Origin: an uncultured Oscillospiraceae bacterium | Lineage (GTDB): Bacteria; Bacillota; Clostridia; Oscillospirales; Oscillospiraceae | Assembly (NCBI GenBank): GCA_934569045.1 | Contig: CAKTJX010000031.1 | Coordinates: 1-29,430, forward strand | Length of the DNA: 29,430 nucleotides | Direction of reading: 5' to 3' | Shown: piece after piece, positions 12,476 through 21,497 of the stretch | Position numbering within the stretch: position 1 is the first letter of the stretch | How the letters are laid out: each line of letters begins with the position of its first letter | Program-made: the position numbers and the translations under genes | The notes under the pieces: model-generated | The model's input: only the letters and a program-made list of their open reading frames with translations | What the model was told of the DNA's origin: nothing | The model's database searches: none

Positions 12476-13533
12476 ATGGCGGAAAAGAGAATCGGCTATT
12501 ATGATATTGCCAAAGGAATCGGTATTTTCTGCGTGGTGTATGCCCACGCGAAGGCACCGTTCAGTAAGTATATGTATCTGTTCCACATGCCCCTCTTTTT
12601 CCTGATTTCCGGGCTGCTCTACAATGCCAGCACACCGCCGGGGACCTATGTGAAGCGGAAAATCCAGACGCTGTATATTCCCTTTGTGTTCTGGAACGCC
12701 CTGTTCTGTACCGGAATGAACATATATAAGCGTATATATATATATATATATACGACGGTATAGCAAAGACAGCCAGGCAGCTTTTTCTGGTGGCGCTGAC
12801 GCTCAGCAAATCCGGGGAATTTCTGGGTGCAACCTGGTTTTTAGGCGCGCTGCTGCTGATATCCGTTCTCTACAAGCTGCTGGATTACAGTCTGCCGGAG
12901 TCGAAGACCAAGGATTTCTTCCTGCTGTTCTTTTTCGCCGCGCTGGCTACAATGGCCTTTGAGGTCAATTTAAAGTATCTGTTGAGCAGAACCTTTGTGC
13001 TGAGCTTTTTCTTCGCGGTGGGCGTTTTTTGCAGAAAGCATGGGATAGACAAAACGCTGCTGCGCGGAGAATATGCCATTGCGGCTGTAGCCAGTGTCCT
13101 GGCCTTTCTGCTCTTTGCACGGTACAACTGGGCGAATATGGGGAAGGACGAATATGGGCATACGCTGACCTTTTTTCTCGGCGCGTTTCTGGCATCCTAC
13201 GGGGTGATCTACTTTTCCAAGGTGCTGGACGGCCGTGAGGAAAAGCCAGCCGTCATGCTGAAATCTCTGCTGAGCTATCTGGGCAGGAACTCGATGGATA
13301 TTGTGATCTGGCAGTTTGTGGCGTTCCGCATTGTGATTATTCTGCAAATGTATCTCTACCATGAGGAGATCACCGTTTCCAATGTTCTCTCCTATTATCC
13401 AATCCACACCGCTTCCGGCGGCTTGTGGTGGGTGGCTTATACATTGGTTGGACTGTTTGTGCCCATTCTCTGGGGAAAATTCCTGCGGTTTGGTCCCTGG
13501 GGAAAGCTTCTGAAGCGACTGCATATTGTGTAA
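12476..13533 (+). pseudogene. Acyltransferase-3 family membrane protein, split by a (TA)10 tract
   Basis: The start at 12476 follows AAGGGGA. The first frame (MAEKRIGYYDIAKGIGIFCV, HAKAPFSKYMYLFHMPLFF, with ISGLLYN) is the N-terminus of the acyltransferase-3 family: D10 in YYDIAKG, H24, H36 and FFLISG. It ends prematurely at TAG 12761. The rest continues in the next frame (YDGIAKTARQLFLVALTLS, GATWFLGALL, SYLGRNSMDIVIWQF) to 13533. The shift falls inside TA repeats at 12733-12752. Removing one TA unit, or adding two, restores one 351-residue frame of normal family length with about ten TM helices. The family O-acylates cell-surface polysaccharides. The state here is off, unless the assembly miscounted the repeat. 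Confidence 0.85.
12733..12752. repeat. (TA)10 microsatellite inside the acyltransferase gene
   Basis: Ten uninterrupted TA units, preceded at 12722-12728 by a further ATATATA. With nine or twelve units the two acyltransferase frames join; with ten they do not. The tract is far longer than anything else of its kind in this window. Confidence 0.9.
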
Positions 13534-13572
13534 AAAATGGGTGTGCCGCAAGCAGCGCGGCACACCCATTTT
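13534..13572. terminator. Bidirectional terminator between acyltransferase and putP
   Basis: The 16-bp perfect stem AAAATGGGTGTGCCGC (13534-13549) and GCGGCACACCCATTTT (13557-13572) carries A and T runs at its base, so it can serve both convergent genes. Confidence 0.85.
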
Positions 13573-13579
13573 AAGCAGT

Positions 13580-15115
13580 TCAGATTTTTTCCTGGCTCTT
13601 TGCTAGCTCAAATTCCTTCTGAACTTCCTCGCTGGGGGCGGGGGTCAGGAGGCTGACGAGGACGATGACCAGCAGACCTACCAGGAACGCGGGCAGCAGC
13701 TCATAGATGCCGAAGACACCGCCCAGAGGCTTGACCAGGTATTTCCAGAGGAACACGGACACGCCGCCGGCGGCCATACCGGCCGCCGCGCCGGGGAAGG
13801 TGGTGCGCTTCCAGTAGAGGGCGCAGATTACCAGAGGGCCGAAGCCCGCGCCGAAGCCTGCCCAGGCGAAGGAGACGATGCCGAAAATGGAGCTGTTGGG
13901 GTCCTGGGCGATAAACACACCCAGAATGGCGATGACGATCACGGTGATCCGGGCAGCCAGCATACTTTGCTTCTGGGTCATCTTCCGGCCCAGAGCTTCC
14001 TGCAGCAGATTCTGGGAGATGCTGGAGGAGGCGGCCAGCAGCTGGGAGTCCGCGGTGGACATGGTGCTGGCGAGAATACCCGCCAGAATCAGACCGGCCA
14101 TCAGCGCCGGGAAGATGCCGGCCTTGGACAGAAGGTTTGCGATGCGGATGATTACGGTTTCCGTCTCGGAGCCGGAAAGTGCCTCAATGGCGCCGGTGCC
14201 GGACAGGGCCCGGCCCACGATGCCGATAAGCACCGCCAGGGCCATGGCGATGGTCACCCAGACGGAGGCCACCCGGCGGGAGAGCTTTAGCTTCTTTTCG
14301 TCTCCAATGGCCATGAACCGCAGCAGGATATGGGGCATTCCGAAGTAGCCCAGGCCCCAGGCCACGGTGGAGAGAATGGTCAGGGGACCGTAATTTCCAG
14401 CGGAATTGCTCTCAACCAGATAGGTTTTGGTCAGGGACAGGTAGCCCGGTAGGGCTCTGGCGTTGTCCATTATTGCCCCCATGCCGCCGGCCTGGACGGT
14501 GGCGTAGATCAGCACAAACAGAATGGCAGTGGTCATGATGATGCTCTGCACCAGATCCGTGATGGATGCGGCCAGGAAGCCGCCGGCGGCGGTGTAGCCC
14601 ACAATGACGATGGCGGAGACGATCATGGCGCTCATGTAGCTGACGCCGAACAGGGAGGAGAACAGCTTGCCGCAGGCGGCGAAGCCGGAGGCGGTGTAGG
14701 GGATGAAGAACACAATGATGATTACCGCTGCCAGAGCCGCCAGAATGCTTTTGCGGTCATGGAACCGCTTGGAAAAGAACTGGGGAATGGTGAAGGACTC
14801 GGTGATCTGGGTGTAGCGCCGCAGCCGCCGGGCGGTGAAGAGCCAGTTGAGGTAGGTGCCCACCGCCAGACCGATGGCGGTCCAGCCCACGTCCGCCACA
14901 CCGGACAGGTAGGCAAGTCCCGGCAGGCCCATCAGCAGGTAGCTGGACATATCGGATGCCTCGGCGCTCATTGCGGTCACCAATGGGCCCAGGGTGCGTC
15001 CGCCTAAGTAGAAGTCGGCGGTGGAAGCGTTCTTTTTGGCGTAGTGCGCGCCGATCCAGAGCATACCCAGCAGGTACACCAGAATCGTTACGGTGATGCA
15101 AATGGTCGAGGTCAT
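13580..15115 (-). CDS. putP: PutP-type sodium/proline (solute) symporter
   Basis: A 511-residue SSS-family transporter. I choose ATG 15115 because AAAGGA stands 8-9 bases upstream; an ATG at 15124 abuts that site. Family blocks in order: TADFYLGGRTLGPLVTAMSA, EASDMSSYLLMGLPGLAY, YTQITESFTIPQFFSKRF, SGFAACGKLFSS, GYTAAGGFLAASITDLVQ, and GLILAGILASTMSTADSQLL, where the S/T-rich TM8 Na+ site lies. It is a membrane importer coupling Na+ to substrate uptake. Proline is the usual substrate, but related permeases carry other solutes. Transcribed divergently from a LysR-type gene that may control it. Confidence 0.9.
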   Translation of the reverse strand: MTSTICITVTILVYLLGMLWIGAHYAKKNASTADFYLGGRTLGPLVTAMSAEASDMSSYLLMGLPGLAYLSGVADVGWTAIGLAVGTYLNWLFTARRLRRYTQITESFTIPQFFSKRFHDRKSILAALAAVIIIVFFIPYTASGFAACGKLFSSLFGVSYMSAMIVSAIVIVGYTAAGGFLAASITDLVQSIIMTTAILFVLIYATVQAGGMGAIMDNARALPGYLSLTKTYLVESNSAGNYGPLTILSTVAWGLGYFGMPHILLRFMAIGDEKKLKLSRRVASVWVTIAMALAVLIGIVGRALSGTGAIEALSGSETETVIIRIANLLSKAGIFPALMAGLILAGILASTMSTADSQLLAASSSISQNLLQEALGRKMTQKQSMLAARITVIVIAILGVFIAQDPNSSIFGIVSFAWAGFGAGFGPLVICALYWKRTTFPGAAAGMAAGGVSVFLWKYLVKPLGGVFGIYELLPAFLVGLLVIVLVSLLTPAPSEEVQKEFELAKSQEKI

Positions 15116-15180
15116 TTCTCTCATCCTTTCTCTTGACTTTGGGATGGGGGGATTGTATCATGAAGACATACATTTGAAAA

Positions 15181-15193
15181 GCGAATATTTCGC
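15181..15193. promoter_or_regulatory. Palindrome in the putP-lysR intergenic region
   Basis: GCGAATATTTCGC is a perfect 5-3-5 inverted repeat in the 120-bp divergent region. LysR-type regulators commonly bind short dyads there. A weak minus-strand promoter (TTTCAA at 15179-15174, TACAAT at 15157-15152, spacing 16) lies beside it for putP. Confidence 0.4.
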
Positions 15194-15235
15194 ATGGAAA
15201 TCATAACAAAACCGCATGAAAAAGGGGAACCCACC

Positions 15236-16102
15236 ATGGATATGAACATCCTCAAGTACATGGCCTTTCTCAAGACCGTGGAGTATGGCAGCTTTACCAA
15301 GGCAGCGGAGCGGCTGAACTATTCCCAGTCAGGGGTCAGCCGGATGATCCACGACCTGGAAAAGGAGTGGTCCATCACCCTGCTGGAGCGGGACCGCACA
15401 GGCATCCGCCTGACCTCCGACGGTTCCCGGCTGCTGCCCTATGCCCAGAGTCTGTGCACGGAGTACCAGAAGCTGCAAATGCAGGTGGACGATCTCCACG
15501 GGCTCCAATCCGGCATCATCCGCATCGGCACCTTCTCCAGCGGCGCGATTCACTGGGTGCCCAACATCATCAAGGCCTTCCAGAAGGACTATCCGGGCAT
15601 CGACTATGAGCTGCTGCTGGGGGACTACTCGGAGATCGAGGAGTGGATCGCCCAGGGGAGAGTAGACTGCGGCTTCCTGCGGCTGCCCACCAGGCCGGAT
15701 TTTGACATCATCCCCATGGGCCGGGACCGGCTGCTGGCCATCCTGCCGGAGAACCACCCCCTGGCTGCCTGCGACAAGGTGCCCATCACGGCGCTGTGCG
15801 AGGAGCCCTTCATGCTGCTGGAGAAGGCATCCCAGGCGGAGGTCTCGGAGGTTTTTGAGCGCAACGGGTTAAAGCCCCGGGTCCACTTCACCACCTGGGA
15901 TGACTACGCCATCATGGCCATGGTGGAAAGCGGTCTGGGGGTCAGCATGCTGACGGAAATGATTTTGAAGCGAACCCCCTTCCACATCGTGGCGAAGGAG
16001 CTGGACGTGCCCGCCTACCGGGAAACCGCCCTGGCCCTGCGGGAACAAAAAACCGCCTCACTGGCGGTGAAGAAATTCATTGGATATTTGCAGTACCGGT
16101 AA
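15236..16102 (+). CDS. LysR-family transcriptional regulator
   Basis: A 288-residue protein; ATG 15236 is behind AAGGGG. The N-terminal winged helix is typical (YMAFLKTVEYGSFTKAAERL, NYSQSGVSRMIHDLEKE, LLERDRTGIRLTSDG). A linker helix and a substrate-binding domain starting at SGIIRIGTFSSGAIHWVPN follow. The C-terminal half carries the usual conserved stretches (IPMGRDRLLAILPENHPLA and VESGLGVSMLTEMIL). LysR proteins generally activate a divergently transcribed gene in response to a small molecule, which points to the adjacent symporter as target. The ligand cannot be told from sequence. Confidence 0.92.
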   Translation: MDMNILKYMAFLKTVEYGSFTKAAERLNYSQSGVSRMIHDLEKEWSITLLERDRTGIRLTSDGSRLLPYAQSLCTEYQKLQMQVDDLHGLQSGIIRIGTFSSGAIHWVPNIIKAFQKDYPGIDYELLLGDYSEIEEWIAQGRVDCGFLRLPTRPDFDIIPMGRDRLLAILPENHPLAACDKVPITALCEEPFMLLEKASQAEVSEVFERNGLKPRVHFTTWDDYAIMAMVESGLGVSMLTEMILKRTPFHIVAKELDVPAYRETALALREQKTASLAVKKFIGYLQYR

Positions 16103-16118
16103 AATACGCGCTGCGAAA

Positions 16119-16147
16119 TTGACAAATTCCGCGGAAGTTGTTACAAT
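16119..16147 (+). promoter_or_regulatory. recQ promoter
   Basis: TTGACA (16119-16124) and TACAAT (16142-16147) with 17-bp spacing, 53 bp before the recQ start. Confidence 0.75.
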
Positions 16148-16199
16148 TGCCATACAACACTGGCCACGAATGTCAAGGGCGGCCGGAAAGGACCCATGG

Positions 16200-18026
16200 A
16201 TGGAGACAAAGGAATCGATTCTTCGCGGCGTTTTTGGCTATACGGCCTTCCGGGGCGGCCAGGAGGCGCTGATTGACGCGGCGCTGGCGGGCCGGGACGT
16301 GTTCGGCATTATGCCCACCGGCGGCGGCAAGAGCCTGTGTTATCAGATCCCGGCGCTGCTGATGGATGGGGTGAGCCTGGTGGTTTCGCCCCTGATTTCT
16401 CTGATGCGGGATCAGGTCATGGCCCTGAAGAACGCCGGCGTGGCGGCGGCCTATATCAACAGCTCCCTGACGCCGAACCAGATTCGGCTGGCCTACCGCA
16501 ATATTTCCCTGGGAATGTACAAAATCATCTATGTTGCCCCGGAGCGGCTGCTGACAGACGGCTTCCTGGAGGCCATCCAGAGCCGCCGGGTGGACATGGT
16601 TACGGTGGACGAGGCCCACTGTATCTCCCAATGGGGCCAGGATTTCCGGCCCAGCTATCTGAAAATCGTGGATTTTCTAAAAATTCTGCCCCGCCGCCCG
16701 GTGGTCTCCGCCTTTACGGCCACGGCCACGGAGCGGGTGCGTCAGGATGTGGAGGAAATCCTGGGCCTGCGGGACCCGCTGCGTGTGGTCACGGGTTTTG
16801 ACCGACCCAATCTGCGCTTTGAGGTGCGCAGACCCAGGCAGAAGCCCGCCGCCATCCTGGAGCTGGTGCAGGAGCGCCGGGACAAGTCCGGCATCATCTA
16901 CTGCGCCACCCGGAAAAATGTGGAGGAGGTCTGCCAGCGCCTACGGGAGGCGGGCATTCCGGCCACCCGGTACCACGCGGGCCTTTCGGATCAGGAGCGG
17001 CACGAAAATCAGGAGGATTTCCTCTATGACCGGGCCCCCGTCATGGTGGCCACCAACGCCTTTGGCATGGGCATCGACAAGTCCAACGTGGCCTATGTGA
17101 TTCACTACAATATGCCCCAGAGCCTGGAGGCCTACTATCAGGAGGCGGGCCGCGCCGGACGGGACGGGGCCGCGGCGGAGTGCATTCTCCTGTATGCCGC
17201 TGGGGATGTGCAGACGGCAAAATATCTGATCCAGCACCCGGCGGGGGCCGGGGAGCTGACCCCGGAGGAGCAGGAGAATTTACAGCGGCAGGATTTGGAG
17301 CGGCTGGAGCAGATGGTGGGCTACTGCAAGACCACTTCTTGCCTGCGGGGCTATATCCTGGACTATTTCGGCCAGCCCCATGAGCCCCAGTGCGGCAACT
17401 GCGGCAACTGCGACTCCGGCATGGTGGAAAAGGACATCACCCAGGACGCCAAGCTGATTCTGACCTGCGTCCAGCGGATCAACGCAAGACTGGGCTACTC
17501 CATCGGCCTGACCGGCGTGGTTCGGACCCTGCTTGGCAGCCGGGAGAAGCGGCTGCTGCAAATGGGGCTGGATCAGCTGCCCCTTTACGGCCAGCTGCGC
17601 GGCCGGGGCCGGGAATCGGTCCGGGCCATGGCGGAGAGCCTGGAAGCCCAGGGCTACCTCTATGCGGACCCGGTTCACGGCGGTGTCAGCCTGACGGACA
17701 AGGCAAGACCCGTGCTCCTGGAAGATCAGCCCGTTTCCATGCAGGTGCTGCCGGAGAAGAAGCCGGTGCTGCCCCAGAAGGCCAAGTCCGCCCCGGACGA
17801 TGAGCTGTACACAGTGCTCAAAAATCTGCGCTGGAAGCTCTCCCGGCAGGAGGGGGTCCCGGTGTATATCATCTTCTCCAATGCCTCCCTGGAGGACATG
17901 GCCCGGAAGGCCCCTACCACCATGGAGCAGTTCCGCTCCGTCAGCGGCGTGGGCAGCGTCAAGGCGGAGCGCTACGGAGAGGCCTTCCTGGATGCCATCC
18001 AGGACTACAAAGCGGGGGTGCAATGA
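16200..18026 (+). CDS. recQ: ATP-dependent DNA helicase RecQ
   Basis: A 608-residue protein begun at ATG 16200, which has AAAGGA 7-12 bases upstream. Helicase motifs: I MPTGGGKSLCYQIP (residues 38-51), II VDEAHCISQWGQDFRPSY, III FTATATERV, then IIYCATRKNVEEVC, MVATNAFGMGIDKSNV and motif VI YYQEAGRAGRDG. The RQC zinc site has CLRGYILDYFG and CGNCGNCD, followed by a winged helix. An HRDC domain closes the protein (LYTVLKNLRWKLSRQEGVPV, MEQFRSVSGVGSVKAERYG). RecQ unwinds 3'-5' for recombination repair and replication-fork processing. The domain set is complete and it seems to be a single-gene transcript. Confidence 0.96.
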   Translation: METKESILRGVFGYTAFRGGQEALIDAALAGRDVFGIMPTGGGKSLCYQIPALLMDGVSLVVSPLISLMRDQVMALKNAGVAAAYINSSLTPNQIRLAYRNISLGMYKIIYVAPERLLTDGFLEAIQSRRVDMVTVDEAHCISQWGQDFRPSYLKIVDFLKILPRRPVVSAFTATATERVRQDVEEILGLRDPLRVVTGFDRPNLRFEVRRPRQKPAAILELVQERRDKSGIIYCATRKNVEEVCQRLREAGIPATRYHAGLSDQERHENQEDFLYDRAPVMVATNAFGMGIDKSNVAYVIHYNMPQSLEAYYQEAGRAGRDGAAAECILLYAAGDVQTAKYLIQHPAGAGELTPEEQENLQRQDLERLEQMVGYCKTTSCLRGYILDYFGQPHEPQCGNCGNCDSGMVEKDITQDAKLILTCVQRINARLGYSIGLTGVVRTLLGSREKRLLQMGLDQLPLYGQLRGRGRESVRAMAESLEAQGYLYADPVHGGVSLTDKARPVLLEDQPVSMQVLPEKKPVLPQKAKSAPDDELYTVLKNLRWKLSRQEGVPVYIIFSNASLEDMARKAPTTMEQFRSVSGVGSVKAERYGEAFLDAIQDYKAGVQ

Positions 18027-18100
18027 ACGAAGTCCGGCCTTTGACCGGGTGAAACCGCCCTCCGGGCGGAAAATGTGTCCCTTCGGGACGAATTCAATGA

Positions 18101-18132
18101 AAAAAGTGCGCTGCGAATGCGGCGCGCTTTTT
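18101..18132 (+). terminator. Terminator after recQ
   Basis: AAAAAGTGCGCTGC (18101-18114) and GCGGCGCGCTTTTT (18119-18132) form a ten-pair core stem with two G-U pairs plus the A/T extension, ending in a T run. It lies about 75 bp past the stop codon. Confidence 0.75.
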
Positions 18133-18551
18133 CTGTCTTCCGGAGATGGACGGCATGGTTTGATATGCAAGTTGCACATAGATATCATGCAATTTAATAA
18201 CAGGCAATGAAATGAAGCTATTGCGGCAATGATCATCCAAAAACAGAAGGATGAAAGACAAGCGAACATGGCAGCATGGAATATTTATGCGCCGTTTGAC
18301 GGAACGGCATTCGGGAAGAGCACTCTGCACGGGATAGAGCGGGGAGAGAAGGATTCCGCAATGCTTGTACAGCTGTCCGCCTCTTGCGTATTCAACTTGA
18401 AAATTCCGTGATGTGAAGAATGATGTGTGCTGAAAATGGACATTGCCTATCGGAATGGTAATATATTACACAAATATGAATTTCCATTTTCAACTTTTTT
18501 ATGCAATCAACTGAAATGCATAGTCAGCTAATGAAAAATGCAAATTCCTGT
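18133..18551. other. Intergenic stretch without a supported gene
   Basis: About 420 bases between the recQ terminator and the oppA promoter. It is AT-richer than its surroundings. A 60-codon frame at 18229-18411 has no ribosome site and no recognisable product, and I do not call it. No tRNA, riboswitch or repeat family member is seen. Confidence 0.5.
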
Positions 18552-18580
18552 TTGACAGCGGGAGGCACAGCCGCTATAAT
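18552..18580 (+). promoter_or_regulatory. Consensus promoter of oppA
   Basis: TTGACA (18552-18557) and TATAAT (18575-18580), both perfect, are spaced by 17 bp. A leader of roughly 95 bp precedes the oppA start. This strong promoter fits high expression of a binding protein. Confidence 0.88.
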
Positions 18581-18680
18581 ACAGGACATAGCAAGGCGCA
18601 GATGCCTGAAAAATGAAATTCGGGCACATGACCAATGCACTTTGCTGTCAGCAAATTTTACCAGGAAAGGAAAATGAAAG

Positions 18681-20396
18681 ATGAACATGAAAAGAATCGT
18701 TGCACTGCTTCTGGCAATGGTCATGGCCCTGTCTCTGGCTGCCTGCGGCGGGGCGGACACCGGCAGCACTACGGCCACAACTGCCGCGGCGGCTTCCACC
18801 GGTGACGCGGCACCCGCCGATACCACCGCGGCTGCCGCAGAGGGCGGCAAGGTGCTCAACGTGATGGTTGAGGTCGAGGTGGAGAGCCTGGACCCCCAGG
18901 TTGCCACGGACGGCACCAGCTTTGAGGTGATCGCCGACTACACCGATGGCCTGACCCAGATGGACGCCGACGGCGCGGCAATCCCCGCCATTGCCGAGAG
19001 CTGGGATATCAGCGACGACGGCACCGTCTATACCTTCCACCTGCGGGAGGACGCGAACTGGTCCAACGGCGACCCCGTGACCGCGGATGACTTCATCTTT
19101 GCATGGCAGCGGGCCGTGGACCCCGCCCTGGCTTCCGAATACAGCTACATGCTCAGCGACATTGGCCAGGTGAAGAACGCCGCCGCCATCATTGCCGGCG
19201 ACATGGACAAGAGCGAGCTGGGCGTGAAGGCCCTGGACAGCAAGACCCTGGAGGTAACTCTGGAGGTTCCTGTCAGCTACTTCCTGAGCCTGATGTACTT
19301 CCCCACCTTCTATCCTGTGAACCAGAGCTTCTTTGAGGGCCTGGCAGAGGGCACCTTCGGCACCAGCCCCGAGACCACTCTGAGCAACGGCGCGTTTGTC
19401 CTGACCAGCTACGAGCCTGCCGCTCTGAACTTCACCCTGACCAAGAACCCCGGCTACTATGACGCGGACAGAGTCCAGCTGGACGGCCTGAACTACCAGG
19501 TGATCAAGGACAGCCAGCAGGCCTACATGAGCTACCAGAACGGCGACCTGGACATCGTAATGCTGTCCGGCGACCAGGTGGAGCAGGTGGAGGGCGACCC
19601 GGAGCTGTCTGTCACCGGTGCCGGCTACCTGTGGTATCTGACTCTGAACCAGCATGATGTTCCCGCTCTTGCCAACCAGAATATGCGTCTGGCTCTGAGC
19701 AACGCCATGAACCGTGTATCCATCGTGGAGGACGTGGTGAAGGACGGCTCCGTTGCCACCTACACCGCCGTGCCGCCTCAGTTCGCCGCCGGCCCGGATG
19801 GCTCTGATTTCTCCGCTGACCAGGAGAAGTTCAGCGATGTGTGCGCCGATGACGCGGACAAGGCCGCCGAATACTTCGCGAAGGCCAAGGAAGAGCTGGG
19901 CACCGACACCTTCGAGTTCGAGCTGCTGGCCGAGGATCAGACCGAGACCCAGAATGTGGCCGCCGTTATCAAGGACCAGGTGGAAAAGGCCCTGCCCGGC
20001 GTGACCCTGAATATCAAGGTTGAGCCCAAGAAGCAGCGTGTGGCCGATATCCAGGACGGCAATTACGAGGCCTGCCTGACCCGCTGGGGCCCTGACTACG
20101 CCGATCCCATGACCTACCTGAATATGTGGACCACCGGCTGCTCCAACAACTACGGCCTGTGGAGCGACGCGGACTACGATGCCATCATTGCCGACTGCAC
20201 CACCGGTGCCTATGTGACGGACCCCGAGGGCCGCTGGAATGCCATGTATGACGCGGAGAAGATCGTCATGGATCAGGCTGTCATCATTCCGCTGTACACC
20301 AAGGCAAATGCCAACATGATCAAGACCGGCGTGGACGGGATTGAATTCCACCCTGTCGCTCTGAACCGTGTCTACAAGGACACCGTGAAGGGCTGA
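18681..20396 (+). CDS. oppA: Oligopeptide ABC transporter substrate-binding lipoprotein
   Basis: A 571-residue family-5 solute-binding protein. The signal peptide has a lipobox at SLAACGG (lipidated C22), followed by a Thr/Ala-rich linker to residue ~55. Signature stretches include VESLDPQVATDGTSFEVI, DGTVYTFHLREDANWSNGDP, TADDFIFAWQRAVDP, and the C-terminal TRWGPDYADPMTYLNMWTTG and DAEKIVMDQAVIIPLYTKAN. The GPDYADP block is typical of OppA-type proteins, so oligopeptides are the likely cargo. It acts outside the membrane and delivers ligand to the OppBCDF complex encoded next. A terminator after it probably gives excess over the membrane components. Confidence 0.94.
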   Translation: MNMKRIVALLLAMVMALSLAACGGADTGSTTATTAAAASTGDAAPADTTAAAAEGGKVLNVMVEVEVESLDPQVATDGTSFEVIADYTDGLTQMDADGAAIPAIAESWDISDDGTVYTFHLREDANWSNGDPVTADDFIFAWQRAVDPALASEYSYMLSDIGQVKNAAAIIAGDMDKSELGVKALDSKTLEVTLEVPVSYFLSLMYFPTFYPVNQSFFEGLAEGTFGTSPETTLSNGAFVLTSYEPAALNFTLTKNPGYYDADRVQLDGLNYQVIKDSQQAYMSYQNGDLDIVMLSGDQVEQVEGDPELSVTGAGYLWYLTLNQHDVPALANQNMRLALSNAMNRVSIVEDVVKDGSVATYTAVPPQFAAGPDGSDFSADQEKFSDVCADDADKAAEYFAKAKEELGTDTFEFELLAEDQTETQNVAAVIKDQVEKALPGVTLNIKVEPKKQRVADIQDGNYEACLTRWGPDYADPMTYLNMWTTGCSNNYGLWSDADYDAIIADCTTGAYVTDPEGRWNAMYDAEKIVMDQAVIIPLYTKANANMIKTGVDGIEFHPVALNRVYKDTVKG

Positions 20397-20410
20397 TGTA
20401 ACCGTGAATT

Positions 20411-20450
20411 GCCGCAGCGGCTTTGAATTTCAGGGCCGCTGCGCTTTTTT
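20411..20450 (+). terminator. Terminator between oppA and oppB
   Basis: GCAGCGGC (20414-20421) and GCCGCTGC (20435-20442) form the stem, with a CTTTTTT run ending at 20450. It would limit read-through from oppA. Confidence 0.8.
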
Positions 20451-20473
20451 GAATACTGTCGGTTCCCGATGCT

Positions 20474-20501
20474 TTGCAGGGGACGATGACGGTATTATAA
20501 T
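20474..20501 (+). promoter_or_regulatory. Internal promoter before oppB
   Basis: TTGCAG (20474-20479) and TATAAT (20496-20501) are spaced by 16 bp, between the oppA terminator and the oppB start. CGGTA and TACCG repeats flank the -10 and could form an operator. Confidence 0.6.
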
Positions 20502-20552
20502 TCTTTAGAGTACCGCCATCGACCTCTGCAACCGAAAGGAGAAACCCAAAAC

Positions 20553-21497
20553 ATGAAACATTATATTATAAAGCGTGTTTTGATTTCCGCGTTTACGCTG
20601 CTGGCCATTACGCTGATTCTGTTCATCCTCCTGCAGCTGATGCCCGGCTCCCCCTTCAATGATGAGAAGCTGTCGGACGATCAGCGGGCCGTGCTGTATG
20701 AGAAATACGGTCTGGATCAGCCCATCATTGTCCAGTTTGGGAAATATGTAGCCAATCTGTGCCGGGGCGACTTCGGCGTCAGCTATACCATCAGCAAGAA
20801 TACGCCCATTACCCAGCTGATTCAGAGCCGCCTGCCGGTTTCCATCCGGGTGGGCGGCCAGGCCGTGACCCTGGGCGCGGTGATCGGGCTTTTGCTTGGC
20901 ATCGTCGCGGCCCTGAACCACAATACGATCTGGGACAATCTGTGCACCCTGATCAGCGTCATCGGCGTTTCGGTGCCCAGCTATGTGTTCGCCCTGGGGC
21001 TCAGTTACAGCTTCGGGTTCAAGTTGAAGCTGTTTCCCATGCTCTACGCGGACAAAACCCCCTTCGCCTCCTCAGTCCTGCCCAGCATTGCCCTGTCCAT
21101 GTTTACCATGGCCAGCATTGCCCGGTTTACCCGGACGGAAATGCTGGAGGTGCTGGACAGCGACTATATGCAACTGGCGGAGAGCAAGGGCATTACCGGC
21201 TGGCCCCTCATCGCCCGGCACGCCCTGCGCAACGCCCTGATCCCCATTATCACGGTCCTGGCCCCGCTGATTGTGGATCTGATGACCGGCAGCCTGGTGG
21301 TGGAAAAAATCTTCTCCATCCCCGGCGTGGGCAGCCTGCTGGTAACGGCTATCCAGTCCAATGACTACAACGTGGTCATTGCCCTGAGCTTTATTTATTC
21401 GGCCATGTACATCGGCATCATGCTGGTGGTGGATATCCTCTACGGGATCATTGATCCCCGAATCCGGGTGGCAAAGGACGGTGGCAAGAAAAAATGA
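20553..21497 (+). CDS. oppB: Oligopeptide ABC transporter permease OppB
   Basis: A 314-residue permease with AAAGGAG upstream. The N-terminus (YIIKRVLISAFTLLAITLIL, FILLQLMPGSPF) is the typical first TM of OppB/DppB-type proteins. The EAA loop is seen around EVLDSDYMQLAESKGITGWP and RHALRNALIPIITVLAPL. The C-terminus has SIPGVGSLLVTAI and DILYGIIDPRIRV. About six TM helices are expected; together with OppC it makes the membrane channel. The stop overlaps the oppC start by 4 bases (ATGA), indicating coupled translation. Confidence 0.94.
   Translation: MKHYIIKRVLISAFTLLAITLILFILLQLMPGSPFNDEKLSDDQRAVLYEKYGLDQPIIVQFGKYVANLCRGDFGVSYTISKNTPITQLIQSRLPVSIRVGGQAVTLGAVIGLLLGIVAALNHNTIWDNLCTLISVIGVSVPSYVFALGLSYSFGFKLKLFPMLYADKTPFASSVLPSIALSMFTMASIARFTRTEMLEVLDSDYMQLAESKGITGWPLIARHALRNALIPIITVLAPLIVDLMTGSLVVEKIFSIPGVGSLLVTAIQSNDYNVVIALSFIYSAMYIGIMLVVDILYGIIDPRIRVAKDGGKKK

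Noticed and set aside
18229..18411. 60-codon frame in the recQ-oppA gap
   Set aside because: No ribosome site, no promoter and no recognised product; left as intergenic.
18648..20351. 567-codon minus-strand frame opposite oppA
   Set aside because: Antisense to an unmistakable OppA lipoprotein with promoter and terminator on the plus strand.
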